A model generated the notes under the pieces. The model was given only the letters and a program-made list of their open reading frames with translations, was not told the DNA's origin and ran no database searches. This document shows positions 45,653-57,035 of a stretch of 64,000 nucleotides of DNA, in pieces. The stretch is from the NCBI GenBank assembly GCA_964016875.1, contig OZ024721.1:14552109-14616108 (forward strand). The letters are read 5' to 3'. Position numbers and translations under genes: made by a program. Each line of letters starts with the position of its first letter. Position 1 is the stretch's first letter. This DNA is from Fallopia convolvulus (lineage: Eukaryota; Streptophyta; Magnoliopsida; Caryophyllales; Polygonaceae).

Positions 45653-47004
45653 TGTTGAAAGGGTTTCTTGACAACAAATAAATTTATAATCAATACCCTG
45701 CTGTGTATAGCGAAGTCAGGTTCGTCCACAGGAGAAAGTCAGTATCAAGTTTTGTTCATACTTAGGGTGCAAGTAAGAGAGAAAGTTCAGGTTGTTATCA
45801 ATAAAGGGAGAAAGTCTAAGGTTTAGGTGTCCCCACAACAACAATCATGTATACAAACGTTTAATGAAACATAAAGGTCATGCCTTTATCACATAAAGTC
45901 GCTAACTTTCATCAAATAAAGCAAGTAAATCAACCAACTTTCGTCCAATCAATAAACTTATTATCTATCTCTTCTACTTCAACTAGGATTGATCCACTTT
46001 CGTTTCAAACCCCTAAGTTGACTATTCTAATTCAAAGTTTCTGCTTTCGCTTCAACAATGAATGAGAAATTTCCTTTCAACTTTCTTTTCAAGGATTAAG
46101 AACAAGAGAATAGAATCATGCAATAAAAACAATCAAGACATGATCACAAACAAGCATGCACAACCATTATTGGGTTAACCCCAACCTTAGAGAGAGAAGA
46201 CTACTCACAAGTCATGATTAAGAAGAACATCTAAATTAATGAAAGGAAAACTTACAAAACTGAATTCAAAGAACACTTGTCTTCCAAGCAATCTCTACTC
46301 ATCCTCCCTCTACTTTATCTCACGCCTCTTTCTTCTCTCTTCCCAATGATAGATAAACTAGAGCTAGACAAGAGTATTTATAGAGAAACTAATCTATCTA
46401 TAAGGAAATAAATCTCTAAAAGATATATCCCTTAAAACTATCTAAAGACATGGGATAAAAGATCATTAAATGCGCCGACTCGGGTGTCTCTACTGACACG
46501 GGACCCTAGGTACCGACCCCGTCAGGGTTGATAGGACTCTTTGCTGAATTCTTCAAACTTCTTTTCCTGAACACCTCGGTATTGACCCTGTGTACCTCGG
46601 TATCGACCCTCACAGGGTCGTTATCGACCCCCTTCAGCATTGAAAATTGGTTTGTAACTGAGAGTAAAACTTCGGTAGAGGGTTCGTTTCACCTTGTTTT
46701 GCCTTGATTCTTTTTCCTTAAGCTTAGTAACGAGTTTCTCTACTTCCTTCTTAGCTCGAACTTGATTCTTCACTTCTTTATGGACTTCATTCCTTGAGCT
46801 TTTCCTCGGCTTTGCTCCTTTCCTCAAAAGTTGCTCCAAGCAGCTTCTAAAAACCTACAAAACACCACCAAAGGTTATGTAGACTCCATATCTTAAGCAA
46901 ATACAAAAACCTACACAAACATCTCAAAACAAAACACAAAACTCAAAGAACACTCAAACACACAAAAACACACCCTAAAAACACGACTAAAAAGGTGGAT
47001 ATCA
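45653..47004 (-). repeat. 5' LTR of element 2
   Basis: It is 1,352 bp, from TGATATCCACC (minus strand, 47004) to TTTCAACA (45653), next to the primer site. Its first 590 bp are shared with 26415-27009. Palindromes of the GGTACCGACC type occur at 46475-46630. A 72-codon coiled-coil-like frame on the minus strand (46839-46621) is not kept open in the other LTR. Confidence 0.9.
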
Positions 47005-47190
47005 GTATGCAAGTGAAAGCACTGAGATAACTTCTCATTACAATTTGATGAAAACAAAGGTAGACTGACCTTAAACTAGATTGAACATTAATTAATTAAC
47101 CCTAAAAGTTTGATTAGTTTCTTCCTTTCCGTGTAGAGTTAGACACACATACTTTATTAGCTTTTACAATTTTACGGATGGGTGTTTCAG

Positions 47191-47347
47191 AAACGTACAA
47201 AAGGGTCTGATTTGGGTGTAAATTTGGGCAAATCTTTGAGAAGCTTTGTGAGGAGGAAACAAGTGGATTCTGAGCATACCAGTAAATATTCAAGTAGCCA
47301 CCACCAGTTGGCCAAAGCCTTATCTGTTCCTCATCTTATTGTCATTG
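47191..47347 (+). pseudogene. Captured exon of a plant cationic amino-acid transporter (CAT) gene
   Basis: After a TTTCAG acceptor the exon reads LGKSLRSFVRRKQVDS, a Ser/His linker, then HQLAKALSVPHLIVIG, and ends at a GT donor (47348). RRKQVDS and HQLAK-LS--HLIAIG are hallmark N-terminal sequence of plant CAT transporters, just before the first membrane helix. None of the helices is present. It is in CACTA 1, on the side opposite to the bHLH fragment. Confidence 0.8.
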
Positions 47348-48109
47348 GTATGAAACATTTCCATCTTTTGAAAAATACCAAAATTGAATGAGAAATTATG
47401 TTCATAAGGAAGAGCAAAGAGGGAGATAGAGAGATTATTATAGTAAGAAAGGAAACCTTAGATCAGAAGAGGAAATTAACCAGAAAATAGAGTAGCTCCA
47501 CTGGATGCTTCTCACAGCAACAACAAACTGGTTCTGTCCTGATTCTCTCTATCTGGTTCCGTCTTGATTCTCTCTCTTTGGTTTCGCTCTGATTCACTCT
47601 CTCCGTCCCGATTCTCTCTATCTGGTTTCGTCCTGATTTCCCTCTCTCTAGTTCCTTCCTAGGTCTTGCACTGCCAATCCCCACACCGTCGCACCGCCGA
47701 CTGCCCACCACCCTGGAAGCTCCTTCGAATTTGAGAGGAGAGATTTTGCGACTAGGTTTTGTTAGGGATTGAGAGAACGAAAATGATATTTATGACTAGA
47801 ATATTTTTAGACTTCGTTTTTTTACTTTTAATCCCTGGCGTGTTACTTTTTACCTGGTCAAGGATATTTGTCCTACTTTTTACCCCTAGCGTGTCATTTT
47901 TATCTCCATCAAGGATATTTGATTTTGCACTTTTAATACTATGTTATCAAATATCTCCGGCGTTTTAAAAATTCATCCAGGATATTTGATTTTCACCGGC
48001 TTAAAAGTAAAGGAAAAATATTTTTTTCTAATATCTTACCTTATTTTATCCTGATAAAAAACACCCGTGATATTATACCTACATATAAAATGTTATTCGT
48101 GTAGTAGTG

Positions 48110-48545
48110 CACGAACCATAACACTAGTGATCAGATCAGACATTTCCTCCAGATTACGAACAATATTGTTGCGTTGGACAAGTATTTTGGATGCCTAATC
48201 ATAAATGGCAGAGTTACTAAAAACATATTTAAACCTCTAACCCTTAGAATAAGATGACTCTCAAAATGGAAAGCTAATTCCCTATCACAAGAGGGTAGAA
48301 AAACATTGATTAAGGTAAATCTATCGGCATAACCAAATTACATCATGCATGTAACCATTCCTACTACCCAAGACCTCCCTAAAAGAGGTCATCCAAATCA
48401 ATAAAAATTTCTTTTGGAACGAAAAAAGAACAACAAATCGTTAATTTGTTGGAACTCGATTGGTCAACCGCCTTCTCGTGAAGGACTTGGGATTGTAAAG
48501 GCGAAAGAAATGAATCAAGCAAACCTGCAGTAATCCGAACTCGTG
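48110..48545 (+). pseudogene. LINE, 3' part of reverse transcriptase region
   Basis: The LINE resumes right after CACTA 1: HFLQITNNIVALDKYFGCLI, TLRIR, then KANSLSQEGRKTLIKVNLSA. This is the typical thumb and post-RT region of plant LINEs. It is readable to about 48530 and then lost. Stops interrupt it. Confidence 0.75.
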
Positions 48546-50690
48546 CCGAATCGGTCTGATAAATAAATTTTCAGGGGTTTCTGTTATTTGGAATGGGAAA
48601 AATTAAAATGTTACGAAAGGGACATCTATTTTCTAACGTATTAAAAATTGTATTTCAAATTTAAATAATTTTTATAAGCCCACTTGGAATCTCTTAAATC
48701 ATTTTTTTGTTTATGATACCAAATCCTCCTGTGTGCATGTCTTGCTATCTTAGATAATAATACGAAGTACTATATTATTCAATTCCCATCCAATTTCTAA
48801 CGGCAACATATATATAATAAATATGATAATATAAAATACACTCACCTAATTGTGGCACTAGATAACATCAATTGCATAGATTACTTATCTAATTGGATAT
48901 GTGTCTCGAAAGGATCATCCCTCTTTTATCCTATTAATTATTAAATGTCCTCTTCCAATTTCCAGTGTGCCCAACTTGAAGCTTGCATTTTTTTTTTCTT
49001 CTTCTAATTGATGCTATACAAAATTGACTTTATACACTCTAGAAAGGGCAGATATCATATAAACTAGAAAAACGTCTCGCTTCTAAATTTGACCTGTAAA
49101 GTTAGGTAGTTAACAAGTTTTGACATGCTATATCTTCTAAACTTTGATCCTTTAAATGAAGTTAGCTTTTTGGTTTTAAGTTACTTAATGTGCATGTAGT
49201 TGATAGAAATTCGCGAGCTAGCTCTGCAAGTGATGTGTATCAATCTACATAGTACAATAGTAAAGCAAAAACTACGTGTGTACAAAATATTGTGCCACAT
49301 GGCACAAGTTGAAAAATACTATATTAATTTTTATTATTAATTACTATTTCTCTCTCACGTTTGCATATTGGTGGATACACGCTCTTCAATTCTAACTACT
49401 CATCGTCTCAAAAAAACTACTCAAATCCACTACTTTTTTCCTTCTAACTACATCTATATGGGCATGGTTTCTTACCTTCTATTCATATATAATCACTTTC
49501 ATCCACCTCTTCATTGAACATTTTGAACCCATTTTCAACATCAATTTTTTTCCACAGTCTCATCAGGTCTACCATTAGACTACGGCCAGCGAAGCTCGCT
49601 GCTTGGTCACTGCCGACCGATGACCAATTCCGCTAACCGCTCTCCTTCCAATAGTTGATTTATCGTTGCATAGAAGATCATTCTGTTTCGACTGTTTGTA
49701 ATTTGTGCAAGCTTTTTGTTTAATTTTCCTCCTATACTTTTAAAATTTATGTGTGCTTAATCAGCCGACCATACTTAACAGAATGACAGACAATCAAATT
49801 GTACAATCTTACACTTTTTCACCATCAATTAGCATCATTGTTCATATTTGTTTGTTTTCTGCACACATATTGTTGTGTTAATTGATTATTAGACTGATGC
49901 CCTTTGTTGATAATGGAAGAAGAAAAACTTATCCATTGCTAATGAAATAATTATTTTTTTTATCTCTTATATGCCCAAATTGTACACCTTTTATTGTTTT
50001 TATATGAAAACTGATATCAAAATTGATATTTCTTTACTTTTCATATGGTTAGCTTTCTATGTGTGTTTTTTTCCATATGGTTGATTTTTGACAAAATTTG
50101 ATTTTTTTTGTGCTCTAAGCTCGATCAGGGTCTCAGGGATGATGAATTTGGGTTTTTGATTCATGCGAATGGAATAGTGCTTAATTTTTATAAAAGTGCT
50201 ACTTGCCTATTCCTGGATGCATATGACATTGTTTTGACGATATAATTATTATTTGTAGGTTCCTGGTTTAAAATACCTTATTTTACCTACAAAAAAATAC
50301 CTTGTTTTAATTCCCATGTCTTATGAGGAATTGAGGATATCATCTATATGACTATATCCCACGTCTTTCTCTACAATCCCTTTATTCTTCATCCTCAATA
50401 ACCCATATGAATTAAAGTATGTTTTTTTAATGTCATCAACTGAAATGAATTGGATACAAACTATTGAGTTGAACTAAATTATACTACTATTCTTATCCTC
50501 TTACTAAACTCTTCCATGTTCCATCATTTTTGTGTTGTTACGTCAATAATAAACAAACATGTAAGCAAGGTTGGTTTTGTTTCAATGAATCAAGAATGAG
50601 TTTTACTACTTTGTATTTGAATTTTTCCTTCAATTTTATATGCTTACAATGTATTTCCGATGATAAAAATATTATATTTATTATTTATTT
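48546..50690. other. Intergenic, AT-rich; probable body of a Helitron in its right part
   Basis: No gene is seen. The Helitron 3' end at 50692-50719 implies that part of this stretch belongs to a Helitron whose 5' end I could not fix. The frame 50530-50730 runs across that end and is not a gene. Confidence 0.45.
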
Positions 50691-50691
50691 A

Positions 50692-50719
50692 CCCGTACAT
50701 GGTACGGGCACAACACTAG
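50692..50719 (+). mobile_element. Helitron 3' terminus
   Basis: The 17-base hairpin CCCGTACATGGTACGGG (50692-50708) is followed by CACAACACTAG. A short GC-rich hairpin about 10 bases before a terminal CTAG is the defining 3' end of plant Helitrons. The next base is A rather than the usual T. Confidence 0.75.
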
Positions 50720-51278
50720 ATAGAACTTAAAAGAGAGATGATGGGTGACTAGTTAATAATTGGAAGAAAAAAAATAGTGTCGTGGAAAGCATTTTGTTTT
50801 AATGCAAAATTGCCAGCTCTGTTTTCTCTGTGTATGAAAAAGGACTTAGATAGAGTATACTACGTAGTTACTAAAATTTTGATCCTTAACTCATAAATAA
50901 CGGAATGAGATTAAATTACTATCGCTCTATATCTTTTTATTTTTAATATAATTTTTAAAGGGTTTATTTTTTTGAGATGGTTTAGTCTTAGAAATGTATC
51001 CAGAGCTTTTTAAAAAAATTCTACCGGAGCAAGATGGGAAAAATAAAATTTTAACAAGTCTCATTAATTATATCTTGTTTATTTTTGTTTTGTTTTTTGA
51101 ACTTTTCTTTAATTCTCTTGCAAAATCATGGCACGCCCTATATTTGATTTGAATAAGAAGGCAAAGAAAGCTTCCAAGAATCAACGTACAACAGTTGGCA
51201 TATGAGTACTGCGTGACAAAAGAATGGTTGATATTTCAACATCTTTGCAGGCATAATTTGAAGATTTAGTTCTTTGTA

Positions 51279-52330
51279 AATGTTGGACTTAGACCTGCTT
51301 TTGATGGAAGATTAGGTCCCTTTACAATATTGCTAATTATTTGTAATTAGCGCGCGCGTAACTAACTTAGCCAACTGTATGCAGTTGGGATGTACGGTTT
51401 TTAGAAACTTTAACAAACCTGCAATAGAGCGGTTAGGAGATAGAGTTTTGATGGTTCCAGAGTCAGTGACTCCGGGTTGGCAAGTCGAGTCGGCGACTTG
51501 GTAAATTCACTGACATGACCAGCTGGCGAAGTAATCTATTTAAGGAAGGAGCGCACAACGTGTGTGCGTATATTCGAAGACAGCTGCGTCGTTCTATTTT
51601 AGGAGAAGATCATCATCAAAGAGTGCTAAAATCAAGATAAAGACGATTTGATTCTCCTAGAATATTTCATTGTATACGTTAATGTAGATTTGGAAAGATA
51701 TGTAAAGATTGAGTGTGTATCATTTGCCTAATCGAATGGGAGTTGATACACACAAGATCTCTCTTACCTTGGCTTAAATATTATTGTGTTTAGGATAATG
51801 GTAAGATACTAGAGCGTAATTCTACATTTTGTGTAAGAAAGAAAGAGTGAACTTGTGCGTGAGATTCATACAAGTGGTATGTCGAGTGTTCTTAGACATA
51901 GCGTGAGATTGAGAGTGCGAGTGCAAAGGTAGAGCGTGGTTCAAGGGTGTGGGATTCATTCTTGTACACGGGAGAGCTTTGTAAACACTCAAGAAATCAA
52001 TAGAGCGAGTCTAAGGACTCTTGAAATCCGACCAAGTGAGAAGCTTGGAAGGGAGTGGTTTTTCTCCAAGTAAGCTAGTTGGTTTACGAGGAGTTTCCAC
52101 TATACATCGTTTGTCATTGACAGTTGGTAACGTTTGCTTTTCCTGTTTAATTATTCCGCTGCCTTATTACTCAAAGTCGACGACTTCGCAGGAGTCGCCG
52201 ACTCGTTTAAGTACTAACGATCCTACAAGAGCTCTATATAATACTCCTGCTTGTTTCCAATTTTTTTTCCCTACCTCCATTTTATTTATTTCATTGAGTA
52301 CAATATTTATCTTTGTCCTTTATTTAAAAG
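51279..52330. repeat. Unclassified LTR-like repeat with paired palindromes
   Basis: There is no clear gene. Two pairs of perfect short inverted repeats occur: GAGTCAGTGACTC (51460-51472) with CAAGTCG...CGACTTG (51481-51500), and AAGTCGACGACTT (52174-52186) with GAGTCGCCGACTC (52192-52204). A TGTTGGACTT start near 51283 and this motif layout, like that in elements 1 and 2, suggest an LTR, but no ends with target duplication were found. The frame 52021-52341 crosses the second pair and is doubtful as a gene. Confidence 0.35.
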
Positions 52331-53190
52331 TTTTTAAGTGAATATAATTTAGTTAGTATATATTTTTACAATTATTTGTCTTTAATATATAATATAATTT
52401 CTATATATAATTTTAGTAAGTGATCCATTATGTATTATATGTAGACCTGTCAAATGGGTTGGACGGGTCGGGTTCGAGTTTGGGTTTATCGGATTCGGGT
52501 CAAAATGAGTCTCAGGTTATTGGGTCACTAAATTTACGGGTTTGATTGGGCCAGGTTGTTATGGATTTGGTACTGGTTCGACCCCCTTCCAAAATTTTCG
52601 GATTCCACTACTAAATCCAGCATACCCAAATGTTTATTCCTGGTTCTGTCCCTGGGTATGGATATTGAAATGTTTGTAGTGATCACTAGCTAGCTAGCTA
52701 TCCTTATTAATTTTGTAAGTTCTGATCAAGATGTGAAAATGCTACGAATTAATTTACGCTTCAATTCCATCATTATTCAATTGCTTATCATGGATAAATT
52801 ATTGTGCTCATAATCATTTATATTGAAATTTAGTGCATCACATGATCAAATTGAATATAAACAGAATACATAGTAGTTATTTTTAGTCTTTTTCAGTGTC
52901 TTCAAGTTTTTTTAGAAACATTAAATCAAACTTGCAAGTGGAGTATGTAATAAGAACAATCTGCTTTATGTTTGGTCGATTGATAAAATTTAACGTACTT
53001 TAATTACTCCAATAAATCCTTCTGGATATTGCATGAATACTGAATTGTTTGTAACGATCACTATCCTTGTCAATTTTGTAAGTTTTGATCAAGATGTGAA
53101 AAATGCTACAAAAGTTAATGCTTCCGTCCAGTGACGGATGCAGAAATTAATTAGAGCGGGGCGCAATTAAGTAAATAAGGTTGTTGTCGT
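52331..53190. repeat. Intergenic; MITE-like GGGTCGGGTT segment and a dispersed repeat in two copies
   Basis: 52441-52640 begins TAGACCTGTCAAATGGG and is rich in GGGTCGGGTT-like boxes, the style of hAT-type MITEs; its other end is not clear. The stretch with GATCAAGATGTGAAAA occurs twice (52727 and 53089) and again near 60355. Confidence 0.4.
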
Positions 53191-53192
53191 GA

Positions 53193-54830
53193 ATGTGTCA
53201 GGCGTGGATCCATCGTAGTAGCACACTTTGTCCCTTCGATCATAAGCTCGTTTTAGGTTCTATCGTTTCCGATATGGAATACTTAAACAGGATGATGAAG
53301 AAAAAGAGTCGAGGTAGAGAGTTTAAGCATTGCCCTATTTGTGCAAGAATGGGCATAACCAATGTGCGTTTTGTTGATGATCATTCTCCCTACAATCAAT
53401 GAAGCTATTGTTGGATAGATTCTGTGAAATATTTGGGTGGAACATTAACCATGGTAGATTATTTTGTGCTGGACTAGGTGATCAAGAAGCCATGGATTTA
53501 GCCAATCTGATGAATATGGATTGAGGAGTGCTGCTAGTGACATACTTAGGGGTGTCATTATGCAGGACATGGGCGGAGAGTAAAGACTACATGCCACTCA
53601 TTGCTAAAATAACTACTAAAGTGAATACCTGGGTTGCAAGAAAGTTTTCTTATGCAGGAAGGTCAGAGTTAGTTAGAGCAGTACTCGTATATGGAGTTCG
53701 GAATTAACTAGTGTAAAATTTTCTTGTTGCCAAAAGGTGTGATCAAGCAGATTGTGAAGGTCTTGAGAAAATTTATATGCTCTAGCACTTCAGAAGGGAG
53801 GAAAAGTTCCAATTAGCTTGGGAAGGTAGTGTGAAGACCAAAAGAAGAAAGGGAGTTGGTCTCAAGGAGATTCTGTCTTGGAACAAAATAAGTTTTTTGA
53901 GCTTATCTATGATCTCCTAGCTAAAACAGATTCCATTTGGAAAAGGTGGGTGGATACTATCATAATCAGAGGTGGGAGTTTCTATGAAGCAAACTGTAAA
54001 ACAACTTCTAATGCTTTGTGGAGAGCCTTGATCTTTGTTAGAGAGGAGATAAAAGAGTCCTTTGAGGGGGATGGTAAATGGGGCGCATCCTTATGCTCAT
54101 TGGCTTTTATACACTGCCTTTGAGATGGATTTAGTCCCTATAACAATTTTGGTGCATTCTAACTAAATTCAATTATTATTGTCACATAGCCGAATTTCAG
54201 TTTTTCTTGGGACCCCCTTTCCTTAGGCAGGAGTACCCATCTTGACCCCCAGATTCCGATGTAATGTTGTTGTTGAGGGGGATGGTAATCCAGTGGTCAT
54301 TATGACAAGAAAAGGAAGATTTGATTGGAGAGTCGTGTATGAAAGTTTGAGAAGTAGAGGATCAAGCATGAAATAGGGTAGATGGATCTAGGTAGAATTA
54401 ATACCCTTAGGATTTCATTCACTATTTGGATGATTTCTAATAGAGGAATCCTTACTAAAGATAGATTTAGAGCAATGGGAAATTTGCAGGATGACATACG
54501 TGTTTTGTGCATTGAAAATTGTCAAGAGTTTAGTGAGCATATATGGTTCAAATGAAGATACTCTAAAGAGTGTTGGCTAAGGCTTTGACTTGGGCAAGGA
54601 TTGGCAGAAGACATTATCCAATTGGAGAGTGAATGGCAACAATAAGCAACATGTCTAAGAAGAAGAACTTGCCTTTTAACTTGTGGATTGCATGATATAG
54701 TGCGCAGTGGCTTAAAATGTTTGAATGGTTAGAAACAAAAGAATTTTCCAGCAAAATATGTGTGGAGTGGAAGATTGTACAAGAGTTATTTTTAACCACA
54801 TTAGGAGTAAAATTTAGTTAAGAACGCAAA
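53193..54830 (+). pseudogene. Second LINE remnant (reverse transcriptase end, zinc-binding region)
   Basis: KHCPICARMGITNVRFVDDH near 53328 is the LINE reverse transcriptase catalytic region in degraded form. It is followed by a post-RT region (KITTKVNTWVARKFSYAGR near 53605-53660) and a C-terminal part with GFHSLFG-FLIEESLLK-like sequence near 54412-54465. The order is that of plant LINE ORF2, but nearly every part is frameshifted or stopped. It is a different, older copy than the LINE at 19.1-24.6 kb. Confidence 0.65.
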
Positions 54831-55139
54831 ATTAATTAGCCTATTTAGGCGCTTGTAAGGTCAGTCCATTTTTTTAGTTTTTTGTTAAGTATAAAAAGCC
54901 CTTTTTTTTCTGTCACCTCATTCTCTCTCCCGAGTCCGTAATTCCCGTCCTTTTCTCTCTGGCGACCATTCCTCTTCCACCTCCACCTACACACTGACGA
55001 CGCCCGGCCCTAATGTTCTACTCCTCCAATTCTGGCGATTTCGACGTTGAGAAGATGTCGAGGGAGAGAGATCGGATTTTGGAGACCTAATTGGCTATTT
55101 GGCTTTACCGATTGAGGGGGAGTTTCAGAAGGAGCTCGA

Positions 55140-55451
55140 GATTGAAGCCGACAGATGTTGATCCCACCTCCGACGACCTCTTCACCGCTTTCTCTATTGA
55201 TCCCGTCACCCCGAGGCTGCCGCCGTTCTTCCAGGTACTTTGTGCTCAGGATCGAGTACGACAATGTAAACACGATTTTATTGGGTTAGGGTTCGCTGAG
55301 CACAACGAGGCTTTCGATTTCAATGTCGCATTGTCGGATCATGAGAAGTATGTGAAGAGGGAGATCGAGGAGGAGGCTAATGGTGGTGGGAAGCCAAGAG
55401 GAGAAGAGAGCCAAATTGAGATTCATTCTGTCGTTAATCACCAATTGAAGG
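55140..55451 (+). pseudogene. NECAP-type (adaptin-ear-binding coat protein) gene fragment
   Basis: The longest readable part is HDFIGLGFAEHNEAFDFNVA followed by LSDHEKYVKREIEEEA (55271-55380), the heart of the NECAP PH-like domain used in clathrin-coated vesicle assembly. Just before it, in another frame, SSRYFVLRIE (55228-55257) matches the preceding part of that domain, so there is a frameshift near 55260. The reading ends at IHSVVNHQLK and a GTATGT donor (55452). Upstream the N-terminal part is missing or replaced. No further exons are recognised in the next kilobase. Confidence 0.75.
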
Positions 55452-55452
55452 T

Positions 55453-56079
55453 ATGTTTGTGTTTGTAATTCCGTTAGACTTTATTATCCGAATTTTGCAG
55501 TTTCAATTTGTGGCGATTTAGGGTTTTGATTGATCGTTAAAAATGCAAGGGAGTATCAATAAGAAAACTCTTTCTTTGTCTGTCATCTTCGATCACCTAT
55601 TGGTTGTTGGTGTTGATTTCTTGCAAAGCTCTTACAAATTACAATCGAGTTTGCGGTCTTAACATGAACCCTCTCTCTCTGAATTCAGATTGCCCTCTTT
55701 ATCCCTTCAATGCCGTCGTCGTCTTCCTCAAACAGTGGTTACGAAGTGCCATGGGTGGAGAAGTTCAGACCCTCGAAGTCCTAGTGGTGTAGTTGTACAG
55801 CTTTGTAATTTCGTATTCTTATTCCTTTAGTTTATTATTATAATTGCAATGATGCTATGCTTGTTCCAATCGGAGTCCTAGTGGTGATTTAAGACTATAA
55901 ATTAACCTAATCTGGTCTAGTTTCAATCAATTGTCTGGCATGAAGATGTTTTGCAGCTGATTGTTGTGTTGTGGCCAAAAAAATTTATAAATATGACGAT
56001 ACTTTTAAGCTTTAATTAAATCAATCGACATAGTTTCTCGTGGTGGTGTGCTGATGTTGTATTTGTAGTTTTTTAACTA
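55453..56079. other. Intergenic, no recognised gene
   Basis: Possible intron sequence after the NECAP fragment. A 62-codon frame (55604-55792) has no family features. Confidence 0.35.
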
Positions 56080-57035
56080 GAAACAATTACTTGGTGATAT
56101 TTGTGATGATAGTTGATAACAATCAAACCGTCATCAATTAGTAATGACAGTTAAGAAAAAGTGATGACAGTTTATGAAAAAATCGTACGTGATGACAAGG
56201 TTCGAACCGTCATCAAGTAGAGATGACATTTGTGATAGTAAGATTATTTTATTAAGATTATTTTAATCGACATTATTTCAATCGACATAGTAAGATTATT
56301 TTAATCGAACCGTCATCAAATAGGGATGACGTTTGATGAGAATCGTGCCGTCATCAAGTAGAGATGACATTTAGGATGATAGTTGATGACAATCAAACCG
56401 TCATCAAGTAGTGATGACAGTGATGATAGTGATGACACATATTTGATGGCGCTTAAATGATGATAGTTTGATGACACTTGTTTGTCATCAAGGCCCTTTT
56501 GATGACAAATTAATCGAACCGTCATCAAGTAGAGATGATAGTTGATGACAATCAAACCGTCATCAAGTAACGATGACAAGTGATGATAGTTGATCACGGT
56601 TCGAACCGTGATGACGATTGTTTTTATATGGATGAATGCCTTTGATGATACTTTTTGTTATCAAAAAGTTGTCATCAAGACATTTTGATGACACTTTTTG
56701 CCTTTTATTACACTTTTTGTCATACAAAAATTTGGTGACGGTGAAATAAATTGTGATGATGATGAAATAAATTGTGATGACAGTGATGACGGTTGTTTTT
56801 ATGTGGTTGAATGCCTTTGATGATACTTTTTGTCATCAAAAAGTGTCATTAAGACATTTTTATGACACTTTTTACCTTTTATTACACTTTTTGTCGTCAA
56901 AAAATCGTGATGACGGTTAAATAAATTGTGATGACGGTGAAAATTTTTTTGATGACATTTATGAATGTGATGATAGTGATGATTGTGATGATGGTCAACG
57001 TCGGTCAACGGTCGGTCAACGACCGAGTCAACTCG
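56080..57035. repeat. Block of GATGAC / GTCATC interspersed repeats
   Basis: More than 20 short boxes such as GATGACAGTTGATGACAATC, AACCGTCATCAAGTAG and TTTTGTCATCAAAAAG occur in both orientations. Nested inverted pairs are common (TTCGAACCGTCATCA; TTTTTGTCATCAAAAA). This looks like the subterminal repeat region of a CACTA- or Mutator-type transposon, but I found no terminal inverted repeat. It ends in GGTCAACGTCGGTCAACGGT (56993-57012). Confidence 0.7.

Larger units (their letters stand above)
26399..47004 (-). mobile_element. Element 2: Athila-type gag-protease LTR retroelement, inside CACTA 1
   Basis: On the minus strand: a 5' LTR (47004-45653), a primer-binding site matching tRNA-Asp (45649-45631), gag (45296-43384), protease (43264-42844) and a long non-coding 3' part, then a truncated 3' LTR (27009-26399). 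No polymerase or integrase is present. Two insertions lie in the 3' part: element 3 (27163-33270) and CACTA 2 (34398-41814). Without them it is about 7.1 kb. The 3' LTR has lost its last 740 bp or so at 26399, so no target duplication can be read. It has the same gene content as element 1 but different sequence. Confidence 0.85.
24630..48109. mobile_element. CACTA transposon 1 (gene-capturing, non-autonomous), itself hosting other elements
   Basis: The ends are CACTACTACAC (24630-24640) and its exact inverse GTGTAGTAGTG (48099-48109). The LINE reading is continuous on either side. Subterminal repeats of an AATATCCCTGGCG type, in both orientations, fill 24645-24915 and 47830-48075. Removing the nested retroelement leaves about 2.9 kb (24630-26398 plus 47005-48109) with no transposase. 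It carries pieces of host genes (26035-26195, 47191-47347). A 3-bp target duplication is not cleanly resolved because the left flank is a CA repeat. Confidence 0.85.

Noticed and set aside
46621..46839. 72-codon coiled-coil-like frame
   Set aside because: It lies within the element 2 LTR and is frameshifted in the other LTR copy (26640-26840), so it is not kept.
47463..47711. 82-codon frame with repeated RNQIERI peptides
   Set aside because: Derived from a CTCTCTATCTGGTT-type tandem repeat in the leader-like part of CACTA 1; no family features.
54840..55452. Intact NECAP gene
   Set aside because: A frameshift near 55260, a missing N-terminal part and no downstream exons show that it is only a fragment.
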